Assembly (NCBI GenBank): GCA_964437425.1 | Contig: CAYTGO010000028.1 | Span: forward strand, 1-38,771 | From: Scalindua sp964437425 | GTDB taxonomy: Bacteria; Planctomycetota; Brocadiia; Brocadiales; Scalinduaceae | Length of the DNA: 38,771 nt | Direction of reading: 5' to 3' | In this document: positions 1 to 8,224 of the stretch, piece after piece | Layout: each line of letters starts with the position of its first letter | Numbering within the stretch: the stretch's first letter is position 1 | Notes under the pieces: model-generated | Database searches by the model: none | What the model was told of the DNA's origin: nothing | What the model saw: the letters and a program-made list of their open reading frames with translations, nothing else | Made by a program: the position numbers and the translations under genes

Positions 1-1134
1 ACGGGATCAATAGTTCTTACCAATGGAATCGGTGCCGGCCTTACTGACACATTGACCATTACAGACACTGCCTCCACCAGGGTTGCAACGATAAATCTTG
101 ACGGAGATGCCACGGAGAACGGCAGTTCTATCGATAATATTGTAAATGCAATCAATTCAGAGCTTGCTACTGAGCGCACTCAGACCCTTGTAGGAAGTGT
201 GGCAAATTCAAAAACCTCCGGTGCCGGAGGAGGATTAATAACAGCCAGCACCGTATTCAACACGATTGATACAGGCGGAGATGCAAATGACCTGGCAGAT
301 GATGATATAATCTCTTTTACCGGAACCACCAGGACAGGGCTTGCTATAAGTGATTCATATACTATCAGCGACGTCTCTACCGGCACAGTTCAGAATTTTC
401 TCTCTGCTATAGAAAGTTCCTTTGAGAATACCGTATCAGCCACTATCAATGCTTCCGGAAATATTGTATTAACAGATGTTACCAGTGGAGACAGTCAAAT
501 ATCACTTACTATAACAGAGCCAGGCAGCCTGGACTTCGGCACAGTGCTGACATCAAATACCGGCGGTGTTACCGGAAGATATGCAATGGAAATTACAGCA
601 TCTAAAGATGGAAGTGATAATCTTGTCCTTACACATGATAATTATGGAAGCGGTTACGGTTTCACAACAGTTGAAACGAATGACCTCCTGGGAACAGAAG
701 GCACTTACGTCGGAGTAGATGTAGCCGGTACAATAAATGGTGAAGCAGCTACCGGTACCGGGCAAGTCCTTAGAGGAGACGCCCCTCCTGATACCTCATC
801 ATCAACAAGTATTGAGGACCTTACAATTAAAGTTACTTCTACTACTACAGGCTCAAAGGGCAATGTTAAGCTTACAATGGGAGTAGGTGAGTTGATGTTT
901 AACGACGTAGATTCTATTACAGACCAATTTGATGGGTTGCTCACCATCAGAATGGATGGTCTTCAGGATATAATTGACAATATGCAGGAATCTATCCTGG
1001 CCAGCGAACGTCGACTGGCGATGGAGACATTAAAACTCAATAAAACATTTGTTGCATTGGAATTAAATCTTTCAAAGCTTCAATCTGTAAGTTCTTTCAT
1101 GGCACAACAGCTAGGCCAACTCGCCAAGAGATAG
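1..1134 (+). CDS. fliD: Flagellar cap protein FliD, C-terminal part (5' end outside window)
   Basis: The frame is open from base 1, so this is the last 377 residues of a longer protein. FliD caps the growing filament outside the cell and folds incoming flagellin. The last 70 residues form a heptad-rich helix containing LTIRMDGLQDII and ending SSFMAQQLGQLAKR, typical of the FliD C-terminal D0 region. A segment with VDVAGTINGEAATGTGQVL matches the conserved start of the FliD_C domain. Upstream is a beta-rich, Gly/Thr/Ser-rich variable part with repeated stretches of the type DxISFTGTTRTG and TGTVQNFLSAIE, resembling flagellin/hook-associated insert modules and implying a large, decorated cap protein. 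The chaperone genes fliS and an flgN-like gene follow on the same strand. The family call is secure; the number of insert repeats cannot be judged from the fragment. Confidence 0.9.
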   Translation, partial: TGSIVLTNGIGAGLTDTLTITDTASTRVATINLDGDATENGSSIDNIVNAINSELATERTQTLVGSVANSKTSGAGGGLITASTVFNTIDTGGDANDLADDDIISFTGTTRTGLAISDSYTISDVSTGTVQNFLSAIESSFENTVSATINASGNIVLTDVTSGDSQISLTITEPGSLDFGTVLTSNTGGVTGRYAMEITASKDGSDNLVLTHDNYGSGYGFTTVETNDLLGTEGTYVGVDVAGTINGEAATGTGQVLRGDAPPDTSSSTSIEDLTIKVTSTTTGSKGNVKLTMGVGELMFNDVDSITDQFDGLLTIRMDGLQDIIDNMQESILASERRLAMETLKLNKTFVALELNLSKLQSVSSFMAQQLGQLAKR

Positions 1135-1389
1135 TTTCTAAAACAGTGAACAAGCAATTTAATTGTACACCGGAGAATAATTTGATTCGGGTTGGAAATA
1201 TAACATTTACCTCTTTTTATACTTACCGGATAATGGTAAGAAATATAACTGATGTGTCAAAATGGCTAAATATAGCCAATTTGTACAAAATTTAATCACT
1301 AAATTTCATAAAGAGTAAATGCACATATAGCATCATGATGTAACATCTTTCATTATAAAGACTTATTGCCTTGCCAACTAACCAGCTTT
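1135..1389. repeat. fliD-fliS intergenic region with a short inverted repeat
   Basis: This AT-rich spacer separates fliD from the next plus-strand operon. It holds a perfect 6-bp inverted repeat (CTTACC 1222-1227, GGTAAG 1235-1240, 7-base loop). No T-run follows the repeat on the plus strand, so a terminator call for fliD is weak. No coding sequence is visible here. The sigma-54 promoter of the next operon lies at its right edge. Confidence 0.35.
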
Positions 1390-1405
1390 TGGCACAAATA
1401 TTGCT
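1390..1405 (+). promoter_or_regulatory. Sigma-54 promoter for the small protein-fliS-chaperone operon
   Basis: The sequence TGGCAC, five bases, TTGCT is a near-perfect sigma-54 promoter. The invariant GG (1391-1392) and GC (1403-1404) are separated by ten bases. The predicted start of transcription is near 1416, a few bases before the next gene. It is the strongest of the seven sigma-54-like sites in the window and fits the flagellar enhancer-binding regulator encoded at 31154-32578. Confidence 0.8.
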
Positions 1406-1441
1406 TAATATAAAACCATGCAAAAGGAAGAAACTAACAAT

Positions 1442-1627
1442 ATGATATCAGACAAAGAGATAGAAAAGCAGAATTTTCTTTGCTGGTATAGCATGTATGC
1501 CACTACAGATGACATTGAAAAGGCTAATTCGATTAATAAGCCTGAAATGGATAGACTGATTAGTGAATACTCTCATGAGATTGAAAGGATGCATATATCA
1601 AGGAGCCTGCACGAGGAACTTTTCTAA
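1442..1627 (+). CDS. Small hypothetical protein upstream of fliS (61 aa)
   Basis: I do not recognise this protein. It is 61 residues, starts MISDKEIEKQNFLCWY, is mostly helical and charged, has no signal peptide or membrane segment and has a single cysteine. It lies between fliD and fliS, where flaG-like or other small filament genes often sit, but it does not look like FlaG. The start at 1442 is preferred to the in-frame ATG at 1418. The sigma-54 promoter predicts transcription from about 1416, which would leave no leader for 1418, and an AGGAAG stretch at 1425-1430 precedes 1442, though with long spacing (11 bases). It ends 20 bases before fliS, so it is co-transcribed and probably serves late filament assembly (inference). 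Confidence 0.6.
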   Translation: MISDKEIEKQNFLCWYSMYATTDDIEKANSINKPEMDRLISEYSHEIERMHISRSLHEELF

Positions 1628-1647
1628 ATTTATAATGAGGTAATTGA

Positions 1648-2228
1648 ATGGATACGTCACAGACAAAATCATACAAAAAACAGCAAGTAGATACGGCTAG
1701 CCCGATCGGCCTGGTTATATTATTATATGATAGAGCGATTGCTCTACTCAATAAAGCTAAAGATGAAATTGCAGAGAAACAATACGAAGCAAAAGGCCAT
1801 TCACTGGACAAGGCTANNNNNNNNNNNNNNNNNNNNNNNNNNNNNNNNNNNNNNNNNNNNNNNNNNNNNNNNNNNNNNNNNNNNNNNNNNNNNNNNNNNN
1901 NNNNNNNNNNNNNNNNGATGAAATTGCAGAGAAACAATACGAAGCAAAAGGCCATTCACTGGACAAGGCTAGCGATATTATTCATGAACTATTAACAACA
2001 CTGGATAAGGACAAAGGAGGCGAAATTGCCGTTTCATTAGCAAACTTGTACAACTTTGTACTGCGTGAAATATCGAATGCCAATTCAAAACTGAATACAA
2101 AATCGTTAGACAATGCAATAAAGGTTCTGTCGGATTTAAGAGAATCATGGGACAGCATAAAGGATAATAAAGAGATAGATGCAAAAAGCCAGGATCATGT
2201 CGTTAATAATCTTGATATCTCAGGCTAA
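1648..2228 (+). CDS. fliS: Flagellin export chaperone FliS (interrupted by an assembly gap)
   Basis: FliS binds the C-terminus of flagellin in the cytoplasm, prevents early polymerisation and delivers it to the export gate. The N-terminal half carries the family signature SPIGLVILLYDRAIALLNKA. The C-terminal half (LANLYNFVLREISNAN, then a final helix) also matches FliS. As written, the frame is broken by 100 N at 1817-1916, and bases 1762-1816 are repeated exactly at 1917-1971. Deleting the N run and one copy (155 bases) puts both halves in one frame. The result is a 141-residue protein, the normal FliS length. GAGG at 1636-1639 is a reasonable ribosome-binding site. The next gene starts 5 bases after the stop. 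The break is therefore an assembly artefact, not a frameshift. Confidence 0.9.
1817..1916. other. Assembly gap (100 N) with 55-bp duplicated flanks
   Basis: Exactly 100 N. The 55 bases before it (1762-1816) are identical to the 55 bases after it (1917-1971). The pattern fits two contigs that overlap at their ends but were scaffolded without merging. It lies inside fliS, and collapsing it restores the frame. Confidence 0.95.
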
Positions 2229-2233
2229 ATACT

Positions 2234-2686
2234 ATGAGAGACCTGAACACCGCCAATAGAGATGAAATGATTTCTTATTTAACCCGCAAGCTGGAGTATT
2301 ACGAAAAAATTCTGAAGTTAACAGAACAGCAGGAAGAGGCGATACAGTCCAATAACATAGAAAAACTTAATATAATAACAACTGATAAAGAAAATTATAT
2401 TGAGGAAATAAAGCGCTTAGACAAACTTAATATAAAAGCATACGAAGAATTAAGGACAAATAATAATCGTCTTATACAAGACAAACGCCTATATTCTTTA
2501 TTGAATCAATTACAATCTGTAATAATCAAAATACAAAATTACGATCAGGATAGCATTTCTCAGTTACATTCTTCAGTGAAAAGTACGAAAACCAAGCTTG
2601 GCGGACTTAACAAAAGAATGAGAGCACAGAGATCAATGAGAAACCAGGAAAGTCGTACTCCCAGATTTATTGATGTTTTACATTAA
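2234..2686 (+). CDS. Probable flagellar export chaperone, FlgN/FliT-like
   Basis: This 150-residue, all-helical protein has a long coiled-coil pattern through residues 10-115 and a basic C-terminal tail (LNKRMRAQRSMRNQ). It lacks a signal peptide or membrane segment. Two features resemble the FlgN/FliT chaperones that bind hook-associated proteins or FliD: the heptads around KLEYYEKILKLTEQQEEAI, and the spacing of the first two helices. Its position directly after fliS, 5 bases downstream and in the same operon, is the classical fliT or flgN place. Sequence similarity in these chaperones is weak, so the family assignment rests on length, helix pattern and context. FlgN and FliT cannot be separated from sequence alone. 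Confidence 0.6.
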   Translation: MRDLNTANRDEMISYLTRKLEYYEKILKLTEQQEEAIQSNNIEKLNIITTDKENYIEEIKRLDKLNIKAYEELRTNNNRLIQDKRLYSLLNQLQSVIIKIQNYDQDSISQLHSSVKSTKTKLGGLNKRMRAQRSMRNQESRTPRFIDVLH

Positions 2687-3071
2687 TGACGTCTGAACTT
2701 AGCATATAGCCTTACCACGCCAACAGGCCTTTCTACCCGCACCTTCCTTTACAAACCCAATCACGACATATTGTAAGCGCTACGAGCATGATATTCTGAT
2801 GTATTTCGTGCTATATTATATCACATCTGTGCCATATCTTTGACGAACTATTCCGCCTTAATTGTCCACTATAAGGACTTAGTGTCTGCTAGCGATTTCC
2901 GTCAATCCTTAAACAACACTCTGACAGCAATTAAATAAATATATTAACTTAATTTCTGCTAAATAATGACGATAATAATCATATGGGAAATTTACATATA
3001 GAAAGCATGTGGTAAAAGCCCTGAAGTCTTGTCTCTTTTAACAATTTTGGAATACAAACAAGAAAAATAAA
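2687..3071. other. Intergenic region, no gene seen
   Basis: These 385 bases separate the chaperone operon from the plus-strand HD-GYP gene. I find no open frame with coding character, no sigma-54-type GG-N10-GC element and no clear terminator hairpin. The HD-GYP gene may have an ordinary or distant promoter here. The sequence before its ATG lacks a clear ribosome-binding site. Confidence 0.5.
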
Positions 3072-4352
3072 ATGGTTACGAATACTGTGAAATATATACC
3101 TGTTGCTACAAACGATCTGAAGGTAAATACTATACTTGATTTTGACATCTTTATTCAAACAAGCGACAACTTCGTCCTGTTCCGCAAGCAAGACCTTCCC
3201 TTCACTGAAGAGACGCTGAATAACCTGGCGGAAAACAAAGTGAGGACAATTTTTGTCTCAGAAGATGACAGAGAGAAGGTTGATGGCTATTGCCTTTCAA
3301 ATGAGAGCAAAAACAGTACAAATACCCAAAACGAATGTTTTACGGCCCCATTTGACAATCCGGAAAACATAGAGAAATACTATAAAACATATCTTAATTT
3401 CTATCCTATAGAAAAAGGAAATCTATTACCTGGTTCAAGAATTAATTTTAATGTTTACAATAAATCAGATCTTGATGTTGAGCTCCTCGTTGGCCCTGAT
3501 CAGAAGAATAATCTGTCAAACATTGTACCGAAAGATATTCATAACACACAAACTGCAATTGCAATCCACAAGGAAGATATACCGTTGTACAAGGAATATA
3601 TAAACAATCTTTCATTGGAACTTACTAAATCATCAGGAAACTCATCGGATCTACAGTTCAGTATTTTGCGTGAAAACTCTAAATTCGTTATTAAGGATAT
3701 TCTTGAAGACCCAAGGAGTGGGGACACAATCGGGAAAGCAGGTGAACTTGTAGAGACATTAACAGAGACAATACTGGAAAATCAGAGCAACTTCTCCAGC
3801 CTGCTAAAAATCACCACACATGATTATTATACGTATACACATTCATTAAATGTCTGTAGTTTGTGTATTGGATTAGGAACAGAGTTGAAATTAAAAAAAG
3901 ACCCCGATCTCATGGAACTGGGATTAGGAGCGCTATTGCACGATCTGGGCAAATGCACGATCGATCTACGTGTTTTGAATAAGCCTGGTAAACTGACTGA
4001 AGATGAGTTCAAGGAAGTACAGAGCCATGTCACGGCAGCAAGAGATATATTGAAAAGCAGCGATACAGAGATACCGAAAAACGCTCTATTCACGATACTT
4101 CAACATCATGAAAAGGTGTCCGGAAATGGGTATCCACACAAATTAAAAGGAGATCAGATCCATATAAATGGAAGAATTGGAGCGATTGTAGATTTTTACG
4201 ATGCCTTGACTACTGAGCGACCTTATAAAAAAGCATTTTCCCCGTTTGAAGCGTTTAAGCTTCTCAGTAAATTCCAGGACGATTATGACAACGTATTAAT
4301 TAAAAAATTTATTGTCATGTTGGGAAAACAAGTTCTAAACGAAAACAAGTGA
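3072..4352 (+). CDS. HD-GYP domain protein with two N-terminal modules
   Basis: HD-GYP proteins hydrolyse the second messenger cyclic di-GMP in the cytoplasm, which usually favours motility. The C-terminal domain (about residues 245-415) shows a conserved early His in YTYTHS, the HD pair in LLHDLGK (290-291), QHHE (345-346) and NGYP, with YDALTTERPY at the end. One position differs from the family form: HHExxDGxGYP reads HHEKVSGNGYP, with Ser for Asp. The N-terminus carries the module also found in the other three HD-GYP proteins here (PVATNDLKVNTILDFDIFI to FVSEDDREKV, about residues 10-75). A second, degenerate copy (YPIEKGNLLPGSRINF to LYKEYINNL) follows at about 111-180. No membrane segment is present. 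It is the only HD-GYP gene on the plus strand and converges with the next gene. Confidence 0.9.
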   Translation: MVTNTVKYIPVATNDLKVNTILDFDIFIQTSDNFVLFRKQDLPFTEETLNNLAENKVRTIFVSEDDREKVDGYCLSNESKNSTNTQNECFTAPFDNPENIEKYYKTYLNFYPIEKGNLLPGSRINFNVYNKSDLDVELLVGPDQKNNLSNIVPKDIHNTQTAIAIHKEDIPLYKEYINNLSLELTKSSGNSSDLQFSILRENSKFVIKDILEDPRSGDTIGKAGELVETLTETILENQSNFSSLLKITTHDYYTYTHSLNVCSLCIGLGTELKLKKDPDLMELGLGALLHDLGKCTIDLRVLNKPGKLTEDEFKEVQSHVTAARDILKSSDTEIPKNALFTILQHHEKVSGNGYPHKLKGDQIHINGRIGAIVDFYDALTTERPYKKAFSPFEAFKLLSKFQDDYDNVLIKKFIVMLGKQVLNENK

Positions 4353-4534
4353 CACAAAAACTAACCAGTCTTACATCTGATTCCGGGATTGTTCTTACGA
4401 TTTCCGTTCACGCCTGCTCAACATTTACTACCATAACTAATTCATCCGTATTTAATGCACGTATGTGCAAAAAATGCATATAGGAGAATCAGAGTGAATT
4501 GCAGTTCTAGAATTAATACTGCTATTCACTGTCT

Positions 4535-6297
4535 TTATAATGATCCTGCAGCTTCCGGCTTTTTCAAAACGTTGGCTGATTTTACAAAATTTATGAAATC
4601 ACCCAATACTTCTGTATCAAATAAACCTTTCATTCTTTCTTTCATTATCGCACAAGCTTCATCAGATGTCCTCGCATTTGCGTACGGCCTGTCAGACGTA
4701 ATGGCACTATATACATCAACAACGCGTGAAATCCTGCCATACAAACTAATATCGTTCTCTTTCAGTCCATGAGGATAGCCACTACCATCAAAGTTTTCGT
4801 GATGAAGCAACGCAAGCATACTGGACTCCTGAGACACTTGTCCGGTTTCCTGCAACATATGAAAACCTATCTCCGAGTGCTTTTTGATCATAGAATACTC
4901 TTCATTATTTAATTTTGTGGGTTTATTAATGATCAGAGGATCTACATCTTTCATGCCTATATCCTGANNNNNNNNNNNNNNNNNNNNNNNNNNNNNNNNN
5001 NNNNNNNNNNNNNNNNNNNNNNNNNNNNNNNNNNNNNNNNNNNNNNNNNNNNNNNNNNNNNNNNNNNTTTTGTGGGTTTATTAATGATCAGAGGATCTAC
5101 ATCTTTCATGCCTATATCCTGAAGGAACAGACCCAATCCTAACTCTGATATTTCTTCTACATTCAAACCTATGTGGTGTGCAAAAATCAGACTAAGCATT
5201 GTAACGTTTATGGAATGACCATATAAATAATGATCATTTTCCTTCGAGTCATCCATATCTATGTAATTATCCCTGGAATTACGAACAAGCCCCATTATAC
5301 TACTTATCCATTGCTTGGCTCTTTCGATATTACATATTTCGTCAGGTACAGAACTTAAATCGCTGACAATGTTAACAGCAACGTCTTTGGCAATGCTTAG
5401 CTTCTCTTTTGAGCAGGTTTCATCATGCCCAACAACTCTATCCAGATTGGATTCCATAAAACGCAAATATTGTTTCCTGCCGTTCTTTGGAACATAAAGT
5501 TTATTAATATTTTTCCTTATGAATTCTTCTCTTTTATCGTTAATAAATAATCTATCTCCACCCTTCCAGTATAAAACATAATTATGTTCACCCTTGGCAC
5601 TGTTCTTCAGATATAACTCACTTTTGTGAAAAGGGCCTATCTTAAGACTTTTCAGTGTAACCGGAAGATACTTATCTTTTTTATCGTAATAATTTTCATC
5701 GAGTTGCTGAACAATAGATTTTTTCTTAGTCTTCTCTATTAATGTTGAATTTCTAATAGCAATAGCAGAATAGCGAGAAATAATCTTAAGAGCATTCAGA
5801 TCGTTTTCACTAAATACCTCACCATCCATTTTATCATTAACATTTATAACGCCTATAACCTTTCCACTAACAAGCAAAGGTACAGACATAAACGATTTAC
5901 TCGAATATCTTAAGCTATTTTTCTTCGCAAACCTTGTATCAGTTTCTATATTCTTCACAAGCACATTTACTCCTGTTAGTGCTGCCCATCCTGATATACC
6001 CTCACCCACCTTTACTCCACATCCTTCCTCTACGCCTTCCGGAAGGTGATTAGAGTGTTTTATGTGCAGCGTATCTCCATCTGTTAGCATTAATGAAGAG
6101 TATTTAGCCTTTATTATGTTAGTTATCAAGCTACTAACCAGGGTAAACACTTTTTCGGACTTAAATACAGAAGTCAATGCTATACCAATTGCCTCTTCAT
6201 TTATTCTGCTATTAAGAGATGCATTACTTATACGTATGCTGCCGTGTTTCTTACCCGTATTTGCTACCGTTTTTTTTCTATCTGACATAGTTAACAT
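4535..6297 (-). CDS. GAF and degenerate HD-GYP protein (interrupted by an assembly gap)
   Basis: After removing the 100 N (4968-5067) and one of the two identical 55-base flanks (4913-4967 and 5068-5122), the two pieces join in one frame of 535 residues. Order of domains: GAF (about 35-190, with the typical GVKVGEGISGWAA and SVPLLVSGKVIGVINV), the shared N-terminal module (KYLPVTLKSLKIG to MESNLDRVV, about 209-288), then HD-GYP. The GYP part is intact (HHENFDGSGYPHGLK), but the HDxGK motif reads QDIGM (393-397): His and Lys are lost. Phosphodiesterase activity is therefore doubtful, and a sensor or c-di-GMP-binding role is possible (inference). ATG at 6297 is chosen over GTG at 6306 because AGGGGTGG ends 5 bases before it. 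A 72-residue gene lies just upstream, with a sigma-54 site before it. Confidence 0.88.
4968..5067. other. Assembly gap (100 N) with 55-bp duplicated flanks
   Basis: Exactly 100 N. Bases 4913-4967 equal bases 5068-5122. It lies in the HD part of the GAF-HD-GYP gene. Both copies of the duplicated segment that reach the motif read the same, so the unusual QDIGM motif is not caused by the gap. Confidence 0.95.
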
Positions 6298-6319
6298 AAT
6301 TACCACCCCTTTCTACTTA

Positions 6320-6538
6320 TTACAAAATTATCTTTATATCGTTAGTGTTTCTCTTCACATATTCCTGTAGTGTTTTTAAAGCGATCAGCTTTGCCATTTG
6401 TCTGTTTCTACAAATCTTGTAAGCCTCATCATTAAAGATTGTAACCAGATCAGCTAATGCAATATTCTCTTTACTGCGATCCGATTTAATACTTATTTTG
6501 TTATGCAATAGCAGATTTCTTCTTTTTAGTTTTCCCAT
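6320..6538 (-). CDS. Small basic hypothetical protein (72 aa)
   Basis: I do not recognise this protein. It is 72 residues and basic, with predicted helices (IALADLVTIFNDEAYKIC, then MAKLIALKTLQEYVKR) and no signal peptide or membrane segment. It ends 22 bases before the GAF-HD-GYP start and is the first gene after the sigma-54 site at 6646-6661, so the two are probably co-transcribed. A weak AGGT precedes the ATG. Size and context suggest a partner or small regulator of the downstream HD-GYP protein, but nothing in the sequence fixes a function. Confidence 0.55.
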   Translation of the reverse strand: MGKLKRRNLLLHNKISIKSDRSKENIALADLVTIFNDEAYKICRNRQMAKLIALKTLQEYVKRNTNDIKIIL

Positions 6539-6645
6539 TTTTACCTACTCATAAAATCCATGAAAAGACGAACGAATATAAGTGATAACTTTTTGTCAAA
6601 CTAGCTTTTTGCATCTTAAAGACTCTATTTTCACCATACGAAATA

Positions 6646-6661
6646 AGCAACCTTTGTGCCC
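6646..6661 (-). promoter_or_regulatory. Sigma-54 promoter before the small protein and GAF-HD-GYP genes
   Basis: Read on the minus strand it is GGGCAC, AAAGG, TTGCT. The GG and GC cores are separated by ten bases, and TTGCT is identical to the fliS promoter. Predicted transcription starts near 6635, about 97 bases before the small gene at 6538. The gap-flanking duplicate at 6807-6861 repeats only the upstream half of the element. Confidence 0.65.
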
Positions 6662-6706
6662 AATTCTATAACAAACAACATTATTTTTTTAATCAAACAT
6701 AAGGCA

Positions 6707-6806
6707 NNNNNNNNNNNNNNNNNNNNNNNNNNNNNNNNNNNNNNNNNNNNNNNNNNNNNNNNNNNNNNNNNNNNNNNNNNNNNNNNNNNNNNNNNNNNNN
6801 NNNNNN
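6707..6806. other. Assembly gap (100 N) with 55-bp duplicated flanks
   Basis: Exactly 100 N. Bases 6652-6706 equal bases 6807-6861. It lies in a non-coding stretch. As with the other two gaps, the true sequence probably has one copy of the 55 bases and no gap. Confidence 0.95.
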
Positions 6807-6861
6807 CTTTGTGCCCAATTCTATAACAAACAACATTATTTTTTTAATCAAACATAAGGCA

Positions 6862-7237
6862 CGTAGAAACTACAACTTAGGATTAAATTAAAATCCTGTC
6901 ATGAATCTAAAGAACATATTGAAGTTGTATAATTGTTAAAAAATTCCATTTTTTTCTCTTACTGTTGTTAATTATTTCCCTATTGTAGACTTGAATCTTG
7001 AACAATGTCATTGCACGTGCAATTTCCGAGAAATTAGACATTGTTGAGGAATCAAAGCTATAGCAGTCGAATGGATAAAACTCTAAAAGATCATGGGAAA
7101 AAATTACCTTTTGAAATGCTTTCAATTCGAAGATGTCTCGAATATTTCAACCAGGAATTCTGTTAGGTTAGAGGTATTGATGTGGAGAATATAAAAGATA
7201 CTGGCTTGTTGAGCTACTATATTAAGTAGAACAGAAG
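6862..7237. other. Intergenic region, no convincing gene
   Basis: About 375 AT-rich bases lie between the sigma-54 site of the small-protein operon and the 3' end of the next HD-GYP gene. A minus-strand open frame (6907-7125) could start only at TTG, has no ribosome-binding site and resembles nothing I know. Near 7220 a short inverted repeat (CTACT, AGTAG) follows the HD-GYP stop on the minus strand but has no T-run. I see no other structure. Confidence 0.4.
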
Positions 7238-8191
7238 CTATCTTCCTTGCCCACCCAGGAACCTTATAAAGCTCTTCAGCATGGCAGGGTCAACAGCGTT
7301 GTACATTTCGTCTCTCATTACTTTCAATGAGTTAAAAGGCCTTTGAGGTGCCGAATATGATCTTTGCGTTGTTAAGGCATCGTAGATGTCAATTATACGA
7401 ACTATCCTGGAACTATAGTGTATATCTTCTTTCTTAAGACCAAGTGGATAACCACTTCCATCACAATTTTCATGATGCTGCATTATTATTGAGTACTCCT
7501 CGTTTAAGCAATCGCCAGACTCTCTTAATACTGCCACGCCCATTTCAGGATGCCTTCTTACCTCTGAAAACTCGCTGTCTGTTAATGTTCCCTCTTTATT
7601 GAGAATATCAGAGTCAATCTTTGTTTTGCCAAGGTCATGGAGAAGCATGCCGGTACAGAACGTCTTCATATCCTTTTCGCTCAAGCCAATACTTTTTGCA
7701 AACAGTGATCCAATAGTTGCAACATTGACTGAATGCGTATATGTATAGTAATCGTGAGATGTAATTTTAAGCAGATTATATGCTGCTCTTCCATCCCTGA
7801 GTATATAGTCAACCATGTTGTATGCAAACGTTTTGGATCTCTCAATATTCTTAAATCTTGGTTCTTTAAATACATCCTGCAGCATATTTGTTGCAGTACC
7901 GTAAACTATCTGTGCTTTTTCTTCTGGTTCTATTCTTTCATCTGCTAATATATTTTGAAGATTTGATTCAAGATATTCAGAATATTTTTGCTGATCATCC
8001 TTCCCGATAAAAAGCTTATTTATATTCTTTCTTACCAGCATCTCCTTTTGTTCGCCATCAAATGCTGTATCACTTTTGCAATATAATATATATCTGCTAG
8101 ATCCATTGTTACGTACAAGCAGGTATATATCACAACCAATTCTTGTGTCTGTTTTTAAGCTATTCAGTGTGATGGGTAAAAAATCATTCAT
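7238..8191 (-). CDS. HD-GYP domain protein (317 aa), c-di-GMP phosphodiesterase
   Basis: The C-terminal HD-GYP domain (about residues 145-310) is complete: HDYYTYTHSVNV, LLHDLGKTKID, RRHPEMG, QHHENCDGSGYPLGLK and DIYDALTTQRSY. All metal-binding His and Asp positions visible in the family pattern are kept, so cyclic di-GMP hydrolysis is likely. The N-terminal module (FLPITLNSLKTDTRIGCDIY to YSEYLESNL, about 4-75) is the one shared with the three other HD-GYP proteins here. GGAG lies 9 bases before the ATG at 8191. The next upstream gene (another HD-GYP) ends 33 bases away, so they form one operon. No membrane segment is present. Confidence 0.92.
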   Translation of the reverse strand: MNDFLPITLNSLKTDTRIGCDIYLLVRNNGSSRYILYCKSDTAFDGEQKEMLVRKNINKLFIGKDDQQKYSEYLESNLQNILADERIEPEEKAQIVYGTATNMLQDVFKEPRFKNIERSKTFAYNMVDYILRDGRAAYNLLKITSHDYYTYTHSVNVATIGSLFAKSIGLSEKDMKTFCTGMLLHDLGKTKIDSDILNKEGTLTDSEFSEVRRHPEMGVAVLRESGDCLNEEYSIIMQHHENCDGSGYPLGLKKEDIHYSSRIVRIIDIYDALTTQRSYSAPQRPFNSLKVMRDEMYNAVDPAMLKSFIRFLGGQGR

Positions 8192-8224
8192 TCATCATGC
8201 TCCACATGTCGTTATGTCCATAAA

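Noticed and set aside
1648..2228. fliS as a frameshifted pseudogene
   Set aside because: The break is exactly the 100 N plus a 55-base repeat, and removal restores a normal FliS.
4455..4772. Plus-strand frame of 105 codons
   Set aside because: It is a shadow of the GAF-HD-GYP gene on the other strand.
4535..6306. Two separate genes (HD-GYP fragment and GAF protein)
   Set aside because: Collapsing the gap joins them in frame. The GTG at 6306 was also rejected as start in favour of ATG 6297.
6907..7125. Minus-strand open frame of 72 codons
   Set aside because: It could start only at TTG, has no ribosome-binding site, an in-frame stop lies just upstream, and the product resembles nothing known. 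AT-rich sequence gives such frames by chance.
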